64,000 bases of DNA, taken from Micromonospora echinospora. Lineage in GTDB: Bacteria; Actinomycetota; Actinomycetes; Mycobacteriales; Micromonosporaceae. Positions 16,401-25,488 of this stretch are shown piece by piece (the stretch's first letter is position 1; the number at the start of each line of letters is the position of its first letter). The notes beneath the pieces were generated by a model. That model worked only from the letters and a program-made list of their open reading frames with translations, had not been told where the DNA came from and searched no databases. The stretch spans positions 2,232,001 to 2,296,000 of the forward strand of contig NZ_LT607413.1 of NCBI RefSeq assembly GCF_900091495.1. The letters run 5' to 3'. A program made the translations under genes and the position numbers.

Positions 16401-17870
16401 CTAAGCGCGGGCGCGGAGCATGCGTCCCACCCGTGCGACGAGCACCGCGACGCAGCCCAGCGCCCCGACCGCCAGCAGCAGCGTGACCGTCGGATACAGG
16501 TAGGCGGCCTGGAGCCGGGAGATGTCCATGCCCCGGTAGAGGTAGCTCACCACCCGGTGCGGCCAGACCAGGAGCGGCAGGGGAAGCAGGTACGGCAGCA
16601 ACCGGACGAGGGCGGCCGGGCCGGGGCGACGCCGCTCCGCCCAGCGCCGGGACCGCCGGACGCCCCGGACGGCCAGGAACCCGGCACCGATCGTGAGCAG
16701 GAGCAACCCGACGTCGATCAGGGCCAGCGGGGCGGCCGAGGGAGCCGGGGACACCAGACGCCCCTCGATCAGGTCGACGAGACGCGCGCCGAGATCGGGG
16801 GCGTCCCCGTACTGGCTCCCGGCGTTCGCGAGGACCACGACGCCGTACCCGCTGGCCGGGAGCAGGGCCTGGTACGCGGTGACGGTGATCAGACCACCCG
16901 TGTGGTCGACCAGCGGCGCGCCGGACGGCGTCTCGCCGATGGTCCAGCCCAGACCGTACGAGCCGGTCGCGGGCCGGCGGTGTGTCTCGGCCAGCGCGGC
17001 GGCGGAGACCACCGGCGTACCGTCCGGGCCGCGTCCCCGGTCGTTCTGGGCGACCAGCCAGGCGGCCATGTCGTGCGCGGTGCTGAGCACCCCGCCCGAG
17101 CCGGCGCCGAAGGCCGGCGGTTCCGGCAGGGCGACGGCCGTCCCGGCGACCATCCGGTGTCCCCGGGCGTCGGGCGGCAGGTCGTCGGCGGTGGCGCCGG
17201 TGCGGCTGTCGGTCATCCCGAGCGGCCGGAACACGTGTCGGCGCAGATAGTCGTCGAACGGCTGGCCGGCGACCATCTCGACGAGCCGGGCGGCGACCTG
17301 GTAGTTCGGGTTGTGGTACTCGAACCGGGCACCGGGGGCCGCCGCCAGCCGGGCGGTCCGCAACGACGCGACCACCTCCCGGAGAGTCCGCCGGGTGGGC
17401 CCGCTGAACGGCCGGTACGTCGTGTCGGACATGCCGGAGGTCTGGTCGAGCAGGTGGCGCACGGTGATCGCGGCGGCGCGGTCGTCGGCCATGGCGAACT
17501 CCGGCAGGTACTCCCGGACCGGCGCGTCCAACCGGACCCGCCCGGCGTCCACCAGTTGCATCACGGCGAGCGCGGTGACGGACTTGCTGAGCGAGGCGAC
17601 GGCCATGAGCGTGCGGTCAGTGACGGGAGTTCCGGTCGCGGTGCGCCCGTACCCGGCGGCGCGTACCACCTCGCGGCCCCGGGTCACGGCGACAGCCATC
17701 CCGGGGATGCCGGTCGCTTCGCGGTACGCCTCGACGACGGAATCGATCGAGGCGGCGTCGACCGGGGGAGCGGGTGCGTGGACGGGGGCGGCCGGAACGG
17801 CGAGGACGAGGGCGGCGAGGGCGCGGATCAGCACCGTCCGAGCCTGGGGCGTGACCGGGGCGTCGCACAT
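16401..17870 (-). CDS. Membrane-anchored serine hydrolase, beta-lactamase/class C fold
   Basis: An extracytoplasmic beta-lactamase-related hydrolase of 489 residues with an N-terminal signal segment (about 12-34). The catalytic S-x-x-K is at 93-96 (SLSK), Y-x-N at 185-187 (YHN), and HTGG comes later. The C-terminal 130 residues hold three or four membrane segments. It could be a D-aminopeptidase, esterase or cell-wall-associated hydrolase; it need not degrade beta-lactams. It is divergent from the histidine kinase at 17921, separated by only 50 bases, which hints at shared regulation. Confidence 0.85.
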   Translation of the reverse strand: MCDAPVTPQARTVLIRALAALVLAVPAAPVHAPAPPVDAASIDSVVEAYREATGIPGMAVAVTRGREVVRAAGYGRTATGTPVTDRTLMAVASLSKSVTALAVMQLVDAGRVRLDAPVREYLPEFAMADDRAAAITVRHLLDQTSGMSDTTYRPFSGPTRRTLREVVASLRTARLAAAPGARFEYHNPNYQVAARLVEMVAGQPFDDYLRRHVFRPLGMTDSRTGATADDLPPDARGHRMVAGTAVALPEPPAFGAGSGGVLSTAHDMAAWLVAQNDRGRGPDGTPVVSAAALAETHRRPATGSYGLGWTIGETPSGAPLVDHTGGLITVTAYQALLPASGYGVVVLANAGSQYGDAPDLGARLVDLIEGRLVSPAPSAAPLALIDVGLLLLTIGAGFLAVRGVRRSRRWAERRRPGPAALVRLLPYLLPLPLLVWPHRVVSYLYRGMDISRLQAAYLYPTVTLLLAVGALGCVAVLVARVGRMLRARA

Positions 17871-17907
17871 CGGACCGTGGTCCGAAGCGACGCCGCACCG
17901 ACGTCGT

Positions 17908-17913
17908 TACGGT
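17908..17913 (+). promoter_or_regulatory. -10 box of leaderless promoter candidate (NarL-type two-component system)
   Basis: TACGGT ends seven bases before the GTG at 17921. Confidence 0.4.
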
Positions 17914-17920
17914 TGGTCCC

Positions 17921-19072
17921 GTGGCACCACCGGCGAGGACCCTCGCGCCCGTTCCGCCCCGGCTGTGGCGGTGGGCCTGGATCGCGCTGGACGCGCTGGC
18001 CGCGGCGGCCGTGGTGGCGGCGGTGGTGCTGATGAGACCCGCCTCGGGCTGGTGGGTGTGGTGCCTGGCCGGGCTGCTCGGGCTGCCGCTGGCGGTCCGC
18101 CGGTGGTGGCCGGTGCCGGTCCTCGTCGTGGTGCTGGTGACCACGGCCACCGCGTTGGTCGTGGGGATCGGCGTCGAGATCGTCGTGTACGTGGTGGCGG
18201 TGGCGCTCTACCCCGTGGCGCTGTCGTCGGCCCGGGCCGCCGCCTGGGGCCTCGCCGCCGCCCTCGGTGGTGTGCTGGTGCCGGGCCTGGTCGACGCGTT
18301 CACCACCGGGCTGCCCCTCGTCCCGGCCCGGGAGAACGTGGAGTCCTTCTCCACCACGCCGGTGACGGTGACCGGCTACGGCACGGCGGTCGTCGCCGCC
18401 TCGTGGGCCCTGGCCTGGGCGGTCCGTACCCGGCAGCGGCACGCCAGCCAACTCACCGATCTGCGGGTCGCGCGGGCGATCGCCGAGGAACGGCTGCGCA
18501 TCGCGCGGGACGTGCACGACGTGGTGGGCCACAGCCTGAGCCTGATCACCATGCAGGCAGCGGTCGCGAACCACCTGGGCAGCGGACGGGAGGCCGCGTT
18601 GCGCACCATCGAACAGGCGAGCCGGAGCGCGCTGGACGACGTCCGGACGGTCCTCGGCGGGCTGCGTGAGCAGGACGCTCCCGGGGACACCGCTGGCTCA
18701 CCGGGCCCGGTCGACCTGGACCGGCTCGTCGAGGAGACCCGGGCGGCCGGCGTGGCGGTCACCGTCGACCGGGCGGACCTGTCACGCGTACCGGCCGGGG
18801 TACGGACCTCGGCGTACCGGATCGTGCAGGAGGCGTTGACGAACGTACGCCGCCACGCCCGTGCCACCCGGTGCCGGGTCACCGTCGCGGCGACCGACGA
18901 CGGGCTCAGCCTGGCCGTGGTGGACGACGGCACGCCCCGGCGGAGCGACCGACCCGGTCACGGGTTGCTGGGCATGCGGGAACGGGCCACCCTGCACGGC
19001 GGCACTCTGACCGTCGGACCCGAGCCGGACGGTGGGTTCGCCGTCCGCGCGACCCTGCCCTTCCGGACATGA
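17921..19072 (+). CDS. Sensor histidine kinase, NarL/DesK-type (HisKA_3)
   Basis: A membrane sensor kinase of 383 residues. Four to five N-terminal hydrophobic segments lie within about residues 15-170. The HisKA_3 box ERLRIARDVHDVVGHSLSLI carries the phospho-acceptor His, and the ATPase region shows EALTNVRRHA, VVDDG and GHGLLGMRER. The GTG at 17921 lacks a Shine-Dalgarno sequence but has TACGGT seven bases upstream. The stop overlaps the response-regulator start as ATGA, so the pair is co-translated. The adjacent divergent serine hydrolase is a candidate target. Confidence 0.9.
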   Translation: MAPPARTLAPVPPRLWRWAWIALDALAAAAVVAAVVLMRPASGWWVWCLAGLLGLPLAVRRWWPVPVLVVVLVTTATALVVGIGVEIVVYVVAVALYPVALSSARAAAWGLAAALGGVLVPGLVDAFTTGLPLVPARENVESFSTTPVTVTGYGTAVVAASWALAWAVRTRQRHASQLTDLRVARAIAEERLRIARDVHDVVGHSLSLITMQAAVANHLGSGREAALRTIEQASRSALDDVRTVLGGLREQDAPGDTAGSPGPVDLDRLVEETRAAGVAVTVDRADLSRVPAGVRTSAYRIVQEALTNVRRHARATRCRVTVAATDDGLSLAVVDDGTPRRSDRPGHGLLGMRERATLHGGTLTVGPEPDGGFAVRATLPFRT

Positions 19073-19719
19073 CCACCGCAGTGGTCCGGGTCCTGCTGGC
19101 GGACGACGAACCGCTGTTCCGGGGCACGGTGAGCCGGCTGGTCGACGCGACCCCGGGGATGGCGGTGGCCGGCGAGGCCGGCACCGGCCGGGCGGCGGTC
19201 GCGCTCGCCGCCGCCCGCCGGCCCGACGTCGTCGTCATGGACGTACGGATGCCCGATCTCGACGGCATTGCCGCCACCGCCCGGATCACCGCCGTGGCGG
19301 ACCCTCCACGGGTCCTGGTGCTCACCGCGTTCGACCTGGACGACCACGTCTACCGGGCGTTGCAAGCCGGGGCGAGCGGCTTCGTCTTCAAGGACATCAC
19401 CCCGTCCCGGCTGGTCAACGCGATCCGGACGGTGGCGGCCGGCGAGTCGCTGCTCGCGCCGAGCGTGACCCGGCGGCTCATCGCCGGCCACGTTCCCCGC
19501 CGTGTGCCCCGGCGTCGGCTCGACGGGGTGACCCCGCGCGAGCACGAGGTGCTCGCGCTGGTCACGCGGGGCCTGTCCAACGACGAGATCGAGGCGACCC
19601 TGCACATCAGCCGGGGCACCCTCAAGACCCACATCGGTAGCCTGCTCGCCAAGCTGGCGGCCCGGGACCGGGCGCAACTGGTCATCGCCGGCTACGAGGC
19701 CGGCCTGGCCGACCCCTGA
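19069..19719 (+). CDS. Response regulator, NarL/LuxR type
   Basis: A DNA-binding response regulator of 216 residues. The receiver domain (about 1-120) has the acidic pocket ADDE, phospho-acceptor Asp in VVVMDVRMPD, and the conserved Lys in FVFKDI. The LuxR-type HTH (about 150-210) reads LTPREHEVL-like VTPREHEVLALVTRGLSNDEI and then SRGTLKTHIGSLLAKL. It is the cognate partner of the upstream kinase (ATGA overlap). It is convergent with the second symporter gene, whose stop is only 10 bases away. Confidence 0.92.
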   Translation: MTTAVVRVLLADDEPLFRGTVSRLVDATPGMAVAGEAGTGRAAVALAAARRPDVVVMDVRMPDLDGIAATARITAVADPPRVLVLTAFDLDDHVYRALQAGASGFVFKDITPSRLVNAIRTVAAGESLLAPSVTRRLIAGHVPRRVPRRRLDGVTPREHEVLALVTRGLSNDEIEATLHISRGTLKTHIGSLLAKLAARDRAQLVIAGYEAGLADP

Positions 19720-19728
19720 CCGGTTCCC

Positions 19729-21369
19729 CTACAACCGCAGGGACTCGGGAGTGTGCAGGCGGAGCATGGTGGTGGCGACGTCGGCGGGCAGGCGGCGGCG
19801 GGAGGCCACCGAGACCGCCACCATGACCGTGAACGCGAGCGGCACCGTCCAGGCGGCCGGTTGGGCGATGAGCGTCGCGGGCCACCCGGTCAGGGGTGGA
19901 CCGACCACGGTCAGCAGCACGGCGGCGACCGCCGCCCCGCCACCGGTGAGGATGCCGGCGGCGGCCCCCACGTCGGTCAGCCCCCGCCACCAGATGCCGA
20001 GCACCAGCAGCGGGCAGAAGCTGGACGCGGCCACCGCGAAGGCGAGCCCCACCACCTGGGAGACGTCCATCCCCGAGACGTTGAGGGCCAGCAGCGCCGG
20101 TGCCGCCCCGGCGATCACGGTGGCCAGCCGGAAGCCACGGACCGACCCGCGTCCGAGGACGTCGGTGGAGATCACCCCGGCGACGCTGGTGAGCAGCCCG
20201 GACGAGGTGGAGAGGAACGCCGCGAACGCCCCGGCGGCGACCAGCGCGGCGAGTAGCCGGCCGGTCACCCCGTCGCCGAGCGCGGCGCCGGGCAGGAGCA
20301 CCACCACCGCGTCGGTCTGCCCGGTCACCAGCAGCTGCGGGGTGTAGACCCGGCCGAGCACGCCGTACAGGGTGGGCAGCAGGTAGAAGGCGCCGACCAT
20401 GGCCAGCACCACCAGGGTCGTCCGCCGGGCCGCCGCGCCGTCCGGGTTGGTGTAGAAGCGCACCAGCACGTGTGGCAGTCCCATGGTGCCGAGGAAGGTG
20501 GCCAGGATCAGCGAGTAGGTGGCGAAGAGGCCCTGGTCGTCGTCCCCGGCGGCGCTCGGCAGCAGCCAGTCGGCCGCGTCGGTGACCACGCCGGAGACCG
20601 CCGGCACCGGGTCGCCGGCAGCGAAGGCCAACTCGTCGCCGGGGCGTACCTCGCGGGTGGTGCCGTCGGCGAGCGTGAGGGTGGCCGGGTGGTCGACCAC
20701 GACGGTGGTCGCGGTCCGGAACGCCGGTCCGTCGGGCGGGGTCACCTCGGGGCGCCCGTCGGCCTGCCACTGCAACACCAGGAAGATCACCGGTACGGCG
20801 AGCGCGGTCAGTTTCAGCCAGTACTGGAACGCCTGCACGAAGGTGATCGCCCGCATTCCGCCGAGCGCCACGTTGGCGATGACCACCACCGCGACGACCA
20901 GCGCTCCGACCGGGTACGGCGAGCCGGTCAGCGTGGTCAGGGTCAGTCCCGCCCCCTGGAGCTGCGGCACCAGGTAGAGCCAGCCGATGAAGATCACGAA
21001 GACCGTGGCGAGCGCCCGCAGCCGGCGCGAGTGCAGCCGCAGCTCGCAGAAGTCCGGCAGGGTGAACGCCCCGGAACGGCGCAGCGGGGCGGCCACGAAC
21101 AGCAGCAGCGCCAGGTAGCCGGCGGCGAAGCCGACCGGGTACCAGAGCACGTCGACGCCGTACTTGAGGATCAGCCCGGCGATGCCGAGGAAGGAGGCCG
21201 CGGAGAGGTACTCCCCGCCGATCGCGGCGGCGTTCCAGGTCGGGCTGACCGCGCGCGAGGCGACCAGGAAGTCGGAGGTGGTCCGGGCCACCCGCAGCCC
21301 GTAGAAGCCGATGGCGAACGTGGCCAGGGTGACCGCCACGATCGCCGGCACCACGTAACCGTTGTCCAC
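19729..21369 (-). CDS. Solute:sodium symporter family transporter, second copy
   Basis: A sodium:solute symporter of 546 residues related to the ActP-like gene at 10.1-11.8 kb. Signatures are SDFLVASRAVSPTWNAAAIGGEY, LSAASFLGIAG, GTMGLPHVLVRFYTNPDG and STSSGLLTSVAGV. It has about 13 helices and a periplasmic loop of about 90 residues (WQADGRPEVTPPDGPAF onward) absent from the first copy. The GTG at 21369 starts one base after the stop of the small membrane partner gene. The substrate is unknown; a monocarboxylate is likely from family. Confidence 0.88.
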   Translation of the reverse strand: MDNGYVVPAIVAVTLATFAIGFYGLRVARTTSDFLVASRAVSPTWNAAAIGGEYLSAASFLGIAGLILKYGVDVLWYPVGFAAGYLALLLFVAAPLRRSGAFTLPDFCELRLHSRRLRALATVFVIFIGWLYLVPQLQGAGLTLTTLTGSPYPVGALVVAVVVIANVALGGMRAITFVQAFQYWLKLTALAVPVIFLVLQWQADGRPEVTPPDGPAFRTATTVVVDHPATLTLADGTTREVRPGDELAFAAGDPVPAVSGVVTDAADWLLPSAAGDDDQGLFATYSLILATFLGTMGLPHVLVRFYTNPDGAAARRTTLVVLAMVGAFYLLPTLYGVLGRVYTPQLLVTGQTDAVVVLLPGAALGDGVTGRLLAALVAAGAFAAFLSTSSGLLTSVAGVISTDVLGRGSVRGFRLATVIAGAAPALLALNVSGMDVSQVVGLAFAVAASSFCPLLVLGIWWRGLTDVGAAAGILTGGGAAVAAVLLTVVGPPLTGWPATLIAQPAAWTVPLAFTVMVAVSVASRRRLPADVATTMLRLHTPESLRL

Positions 21370-21370
21370 C

Positions 21371-21775
21371 TCAGCGCTCCGGTCGCTGGACGAGGTCGCA
21401 GAAGTCCTGCTCGTTCCGTTCGGCCAGCCGCACGTACACCCAGCCGACCGCGACCAGGAACGGGAAGGCGGCCACCCCGAGCAGCAGCCAGGGCAGGTTG
21501 ACGCCCGCGACGGTGACCCGGCCGACCGCCGGCGCGATGGCGAAGAGCCAGGGCAGCCCGCCGAGCCCGACCAGCACCACCACGGCCAGCCGCAGCGCCA
21601 GCGCGAGCTGGGCCCGGACCAGGCCCCGGACCAGCGCCTCGCCGACCCGGGTCTGCTCGGTCAGCTCGCTGCGGGTCCGGTCGGTGCCCCGGCGGGACAC
21701 CTCGGCGAGCACGATCCGCGTTCGAGCAGGCTCCGGTCGTCGGGGTGCGGGCACGGGGTTGGTGGGGGCGGCCAC
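21371..21775 (-). CDS. Small membrane protein, partner of the second symporter
   Basis: A 134-residue protein with two hydrophobic helices (ALALRLAVVVLVGLGGLPWL and LPWLLLGVAAFPFLVAVGWV) followed by the charged C-terminus RLAERNEQDFCDLVQRPER. It occupies the place that DUF485 holds in the other operon but has no clear DUF485 signature. Its stop lies one base before the symporter start, so they are co-translated. The start is the GTG at 21775. It probably forms a complex with or stabilises the transporter (inference). Confidence 0.75.
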   Translation of the reverse strand: MAAPTNPVPAPRRPEPARTRIVLAEVSRRGTDRTRSELTEQTRVGEALVRGLVRAQLALALRLAVVVLVGLGGLPWLFAIAPAVGRVTVAGVNLPWLLLGVAAFPFLVAVGWVYVRLAERNEQDFCDLVQRPER

Positions 21776-21832
21776 TGACGCAGTCTCACCGTCCCCGCCC
21801 GGATGTCAAGACCGGACGGCATCCGGGCCGGC

Positions 21833-21894
21833 TGTGCACAACCTGTGGACAACCGGCCCGGAGCCTGTGGAAAACCCGGTCAGCCTGTGGACAC
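21833..21894. promoter_or_regulatory. Cluster of four DnaA-box-like 9-mers
   Basis: In one orientation: TGTGCACAA (21833), TGTGGACAA (21844, exact reverse complement of the actinobacterial consensus TTGTCCACA), TGTGGAAAA (21866) and TGTGGACAC (21886). The last lies inside the 3' end of the adjacent secreted-protein gene. Confidence 0.5.
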
Positions 21895-23964
21895 CACCAG
21901 GTCGGCGGTGAGCGTCCCGGTGGCCGGCACGGTGAACCGCGCGATCCGGAGGACGCCGTCGGCGTCCGGCAGCTTGTACGTCCCGGAGACGAACTCCTCC
22001 CCGAGCGTCAGGTCGTAGGTGAAGTAAACCCGCTGCTGACCGAGGACCGGCATGTCGTACCGACCGTTCTCGACCCAGTCGGTCGCCGCGACGTCACCGG
22101 TGTCGGCGCTGCGGGCGACCACGTAACCTCCGGTGAACGGCGTGCCGTCCGGGGTGGTGACCGCGCCGGTGGCCCGGCTGCCGGCGGCCCGCATCGCCAT
22201 GTCGTGGGTGGTGGTGCCGCCGGCGGTGACCGGTACCGGGGTGGCGGTGAACCGGCTGACCGCGTTCCCCGACCACTGGTAACCGTACGGGCGGGAGGCG
22301 AAGACCACCGGCCAGGCGTACGGGCCGAGCTTCGTCAGGGTGTAGCGGCCGTCCTCGTCGGTGGTCGCGTCCTCCGCCCCGACGCCCGGGTGGCCGGTGA
22401 GCACCGAGACGAAGACGTCGCGCAGGGGAGCGCCGGTCGTCGCGTCGGTCACCACGCCGCTGACCGTGCCCGCCCGGTCGATCCGGACCTGCGGACCGGT
22501 CACCACCGTGCCGGCGGTTGCCTCGACCGGCGTCGCCTGCCGCTCGTCCCCGGTGCCGCCGGCCGGGCCGACCCACTGCCGCCCGTACGTGTCCCTGCTC
22601 GGCGTGGCGAAGAGCTTGTACGTGCCGGTGGCGAGCGGACCGACGCTGATCCGGCCGAGCCGGTCGGAGCAGTTGCCGTACCCGTCGAGCAGGGCCGCCC
22701 GCTTGGGCAGGAAGGCGGCGAGGCAGACGTCCGGCAGCGCCGCGCCGGTCTGCGCGTCGACGACCGTCGTGGTGATCACCGCACCCGGACGCATCTTCGG
22801 GGAGACCTGCGTGGTCTGCCCGGCCCGCACCCGGACGCCGAGCAGGTCCCGCGCGAAGTACCGACGGGAGTTGGTGTAGAGGTAGAGGTCGTGCCGGCCC
22901 TCGGGCAGCTCGGTGACGGTGACCTTCCCGGTGCCGTTGCTGCACCCCCCGGGGGAGACGCAGAAGTCGGCGATCGGGGCTCCGGTGACCGAGTCGACAG
23001 CGGCGACCTGCACCGATCCGGTACCGAGCATGCTCTCGGTGACGGTGGTGTTCTGGCCGCCCTGCACGGTGACCACGTCGGCCGCCTCGTGGGTGAGCTT
23101 GCCGTCGTAGTACTGCTGCCGGTCACCCGTGTCGAACATGATCTTGTAAGAACCGGCGAGCAGCGTCGGGACGGCGAAGGTGCCGTCGGCGGCGGTGCGG
23201 GTGTCCGCCCCGCCGCGCATGTTCACCGTGTTCACCCCGACGTAGGCGTCCCCGATCGGCGTGCCCGTGGCGCTGGTCAGCGTCCCGGAGAGGCTGCCGG
23301 TGGGGAGCACGGTGTCGTCGACGACGGTCTCCGAACCGGCGGTGACGGTGTACCGACCGGCCTCCTCCTCGTCGATCTCGCCGGGGACGTACTGGCGCTG
23401 CCACAGCCCCTCGATCGGCTCGAAGGAGATCCGGTGGGTGCCGACCCACGCCGACATCCGGTAGCGCCCGTCGGGTCCGGTGCGGGTGTACACCACCTCG
23501 TCGGTGTCGACCCTGCGCGCCTCCAGCAGAAGGTCCACCACCGGGTTGCCGGCGGTGTCCCGGATCTGGCCGCTGATGGTGCCGGTGGGGAGGAGCTGCT
23601 CGTCGACCGTGGTGGCCCCGTCCGCGGTGACGGTGATCCGGTCGGCGTCCCACGGCGTCGTCTGCTGCCGGTAGAACTGCTCCGGGCCGTCGGTCAGCTT
23701 GAAGCCCACCGCGTAGCTGCCGGCGGCCAGGTCGGGGACGGACCAGTTGCCGTCTGCGTCGGTGTGGGTCCAGCCGATGGCGAAGAAGTTCCTCGGCTCG
23801 TAGACGTACACCGAGACGTCGGCGGCACCGGCTCCGGTGCTGGTGGTCAGCCGTCCGCTGACCGTGCCGGTTCCCGCCGCCTGCGCGGGGATCGCCCCGG
23901 GCGCGATGAGGGACGCCACGACGGCACCGACCAGGCCGGTGCGTCGCAGGAGGGACAGTCGCAT
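21880..23964 (-). CDS. Secreted protein with tandem carboxypeptidase-regulatory-like domains
   Basis: A large exported protein of 694 residues. The signal peptide (LLRRTGLVGAVVASLIAPG, then AIPAQA-A) is cleaved near residue 30. The rest consists of about seven or eight Ig-like/carboxypeptidase-regulatory domains, each opening with a G-x-V/I-x-G-x-V/L core (TVSGRLTTSTG, TISGQIRDTAG, SLSGTLTSATG, TVSGVVTDATTG) and carrying a DG-x-Y/F/W strand. There is no catalytic domain, LPxTG or C-terminal anchor, so it is probably adhesive or structural. The ATG at 23964 has AGGAGA five bases upstream. Confidence 0.82.
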   Translation of the reverse strand: MRLSLLRRTGLVGAVVASLIAPGAIPAQAAGTGTVSGRLTTSTGAGAADVSVYVYEPRNFFAIGWTHTDADGNWSVPDLAAGSYAVGFKLTDGPEQFYRQQTTPWDADRITVTADGATTVDEQLLPTGTISGQIRDTAGNPVVDLLLEARRVDTDEVVYTRTGPDGRYRMSAWVGTHRISFEPIEGLWQRQYVPGEIDEEEAGRYTVTAGSETVVDDTVLPTGSLSGTLTSATGTPIGDAYVGVNTVNMRGGADTRTAADGTFAVPTLLAGSYKIMFDTGDRQQYYDGKLTHEAADVVTVQGGQNTTVTESMLGTGSVQVAAVDSVTGAPIADFCVSPGGCSNGTGKVTVTELPEGRHDLYLYTNSRRYFARDLLGVRVRAGQTTQVSPKMRPGAVITTTVVDAQTGAALPDVCLAAFLPKRAALLDGYGNCSDRLGRISVGPLATGTYKLFATPSRDTYGRQWVGPAGGTGDERQATPVEATAGTVVTGPQVRIDRAGTVSGVVTDATTGAPLRDVFVSVLTGHPGVGAEDATTDEDGRYTLTKLGPYAWPVVFASRPYGYQWSGNAVSRFTATPVPVTAGGTTTHDMAMRAAGSRATGAVTTPDGTPFTGGYVVARSADTGDVAATDWVENGRYDMPVLGQQRVYFTYDLTLGEEFVSGTYKLPDADGVLRIARFTVPATGTLTADLVVSTG

Positions 23965-24140
23965 GTGTCTCCTAGCGCGAGGGTGGTGGGGCGTGGCGAG
24001 CAGCACGACGCCGCACCGACCCCGTGCCCCGTACCGGATCGGCACCCGGCAGCATAGGTGAACGGCTATTTCCTGGGCCTCCACTTTTCGGCCGGATGGA
24101 TGGCGTGGACAGCGCCCCGACCTGTGGTGAAGCGTGAGGT

Positions 24141-24160
24141 TCTGTCGGTTGTTCGACAGA
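24141..24160. promoter_or_regulatory. Inverted repeat, operator candidate
   Basis: TCTGTCG-GTTGTT-CGACAGA has perfect 7-base arms, about 90 bases before the small secreted protein gene. A related half-site CTGTCGAAC occurs at 24221. The binding factor is unknown. Confidence 0.4.
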
Positions 24161-24248
24161 TGTCCGGCATCGACCTACCCGCTCATTCTTGGCAGAGTTC
24201 GCCCTTGTAGGCACTTCCGCCTGTCGAACGCACCGAAGGGAGCAGATC

Positions 24249-24695
24249 ATGCGTCACGGTCGCAGCGTTCTCGCACTTGTCCTGACTCTGGTGGTCGTCA
24301 GTGGTGGGTTGGTCGTCACCGCCGGGTCACCCGCGCAGGCCGCCGTCTCGTGCTCCGGGACCGTCACCTACAGCAGGACCTACGGCCCGGGCGAGTTGAC
24401 GATCTTCTACAACACCTCCAACGGAGGCACCAACAGCGCGTGCTTCTACCACAAGGGTGCTGCGTACGGCGTTGCCGCGCCGACCTACGTACGCGCCTAC
24501 CGGTGCACCGAGCGGTCCGGCGAGGGGCAGCCGTGCACGATCGCGGTCAGCTCCAGTGCCGACTCCGGCAACTACGCCTACTACGCGGGACCGCGCGGGG
24601 TCACCGGCACCGCGAACTACTGCGTCGCCGCGATCGGCTACATCGACTGGCAGGGCTACCGGTACCAGATCAGCAGCGGACGACAGGGCTGTTGA
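24249..24695 (+). CDS. Small secreted cysteine-rich protein, spore-associated-protein-A-like
   Basis: An exported protein of 148 residues. The signal peptide (SVLALVLTLVVVSGGLVVTA) ends near AQA-AVSC, and the mature part has six cysteines. The segment DSGNYAYYAGPRGVTGTANYC resembles the G-N-Y-x2-Y-A-G-P motif of Streptomyces spore-associated protein A. The ATG at 24249 is preceded by AAGGGAG. The function of this family is not established; a surface or spore-coat role is likely. A 20-base inverted repeat lies upstream. Confidence 0.7.
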   Translation: MRHGRSVLALVLTLVVVSGGLVVTAGSPAQAAVSCSGTVTYSRTYGPGELTIFYNTSNGGTNSACFYHKGAAYGVAAPTYVRAYRCTERSGEGQPCTIAVSSSADSGNYAYYAGPRGVTGTANYCVAAIGYIDWQGYRYQISSGRQGC

Positions 24696-24729
24696 CCCGC
24701 AGGACCGCCCCGGCGGCGGGCGATCCGGG

Positions 24730-25488
24730 TCAGCGGTTCCAGTCCTGCTTGGCGGCGCGGACCAGCCGGTCCTTCAGCTCCCGGGTGTGCCGGCGGCTCA
24801 CCGGCAGCTCGGTGGAGTCGACCACCACCACGTAGCCCGAGTTGACCAGCCGTAGCTCGGCGATGAGCCGCAACTGCACCAGGTACGACCGGTGGATCCG
24901 GACGAAACCGGCATCCGCCCAGCGGTCGGCGAGGGTCGACAGCGACACCCGGACCAGGTGCGACCCGTCGGCGGTGTGCAGTCGGGCGTAGTCGCCCTGC
25001 GCCTCCACCCAGCGCACCGCCGAGCGGGGCAACATCCGGGTCGTCCCGGCCAGCTCCACCGGGATGGTCGGGTCGTCCTCGGCCCGGGCCAGCGCGGCCG
25101 GATGGCTCGGCACCACCCGCGCCCCGATCACCCGGCGCAGGGCCTCGGCCAGCCGTTCCGCGCGCACCGGCTTGCGGACGTAGTCGGTCGCGCCCAGGTC
25201 GAAGGCGTCCGCCGCGCCGTCGTCGTACGCGGTGACGAAGACGATCGACGGGGGACGGGCGAAGCGGCGCAGCACCCGGGCCAGCTCCATGCCGTCCAGA
25301 CCGGGCATCCGGATGTCCAGGAACACCACGTCCACGTCGTCGTCGCGGAGCACCCGGAGCGCCTCGGTGGCGTCGGAGGCGGTGTGCAGCCGGGCCACCC
25401 GGGGGTCGGCGCGCAGGTGGTACGCCAACTCGTCCAGCGCCGGGGGCTCGTCGTCGACCGCCAGCACCCGCAGGAACCCGCCGGTCAC
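24730..25488 (-). CDS. LytTR-type response regulator
   Basis: A response regulator of 252 residues. The receiver domain (1-125) has VDDEPPALDEL, the phospho-acceptor in VVFLDIRMPG and the conserved Lys in DYVRKPV. The LytTR DNA-binding domain (about 150-250) includes VRWVEAQGDYARLHT, SLSTLADR and FVRIHRSYLV. The start is the GTG at 25488, overlapping the kinase stop as GTGA, so both are translated together. LytTR systems often control carboxylate or pyruvate transporters, which fits the nearby symporters, but no target site was identified. Confidence 0.9.
   Translation of the reverse strand: MTGGFLRVLAVDDEPPALDELAYHLRADPRVARLHTASDATEALRVLRDDDVDVVFLDIRMPGLDGMELARVLRRFARPPSIVFVTAYDDGAADAFDLGATDYVRKPVRAERLAEALRRVIGARVVPSHPAALARAEDDPTIPVELAGTTRMLPRSAVRWVEAQGDYARLHTADGSHLVRVSLSTLADRWADAGFVRIHRSYLVQLRLIAELRLVNSGYVVVVDSTELPVSRRHTRELKDRLVRAAKQDWNR

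Noticed and set aside
21833..21894. Chromosomal replication origin
   Set aside because: The DnaA-box-like cluster is short, no dnaA, dnaN or AT-rich unwinding region is present, and the flanks are ordinary genes. It is kept only as a box cluster.
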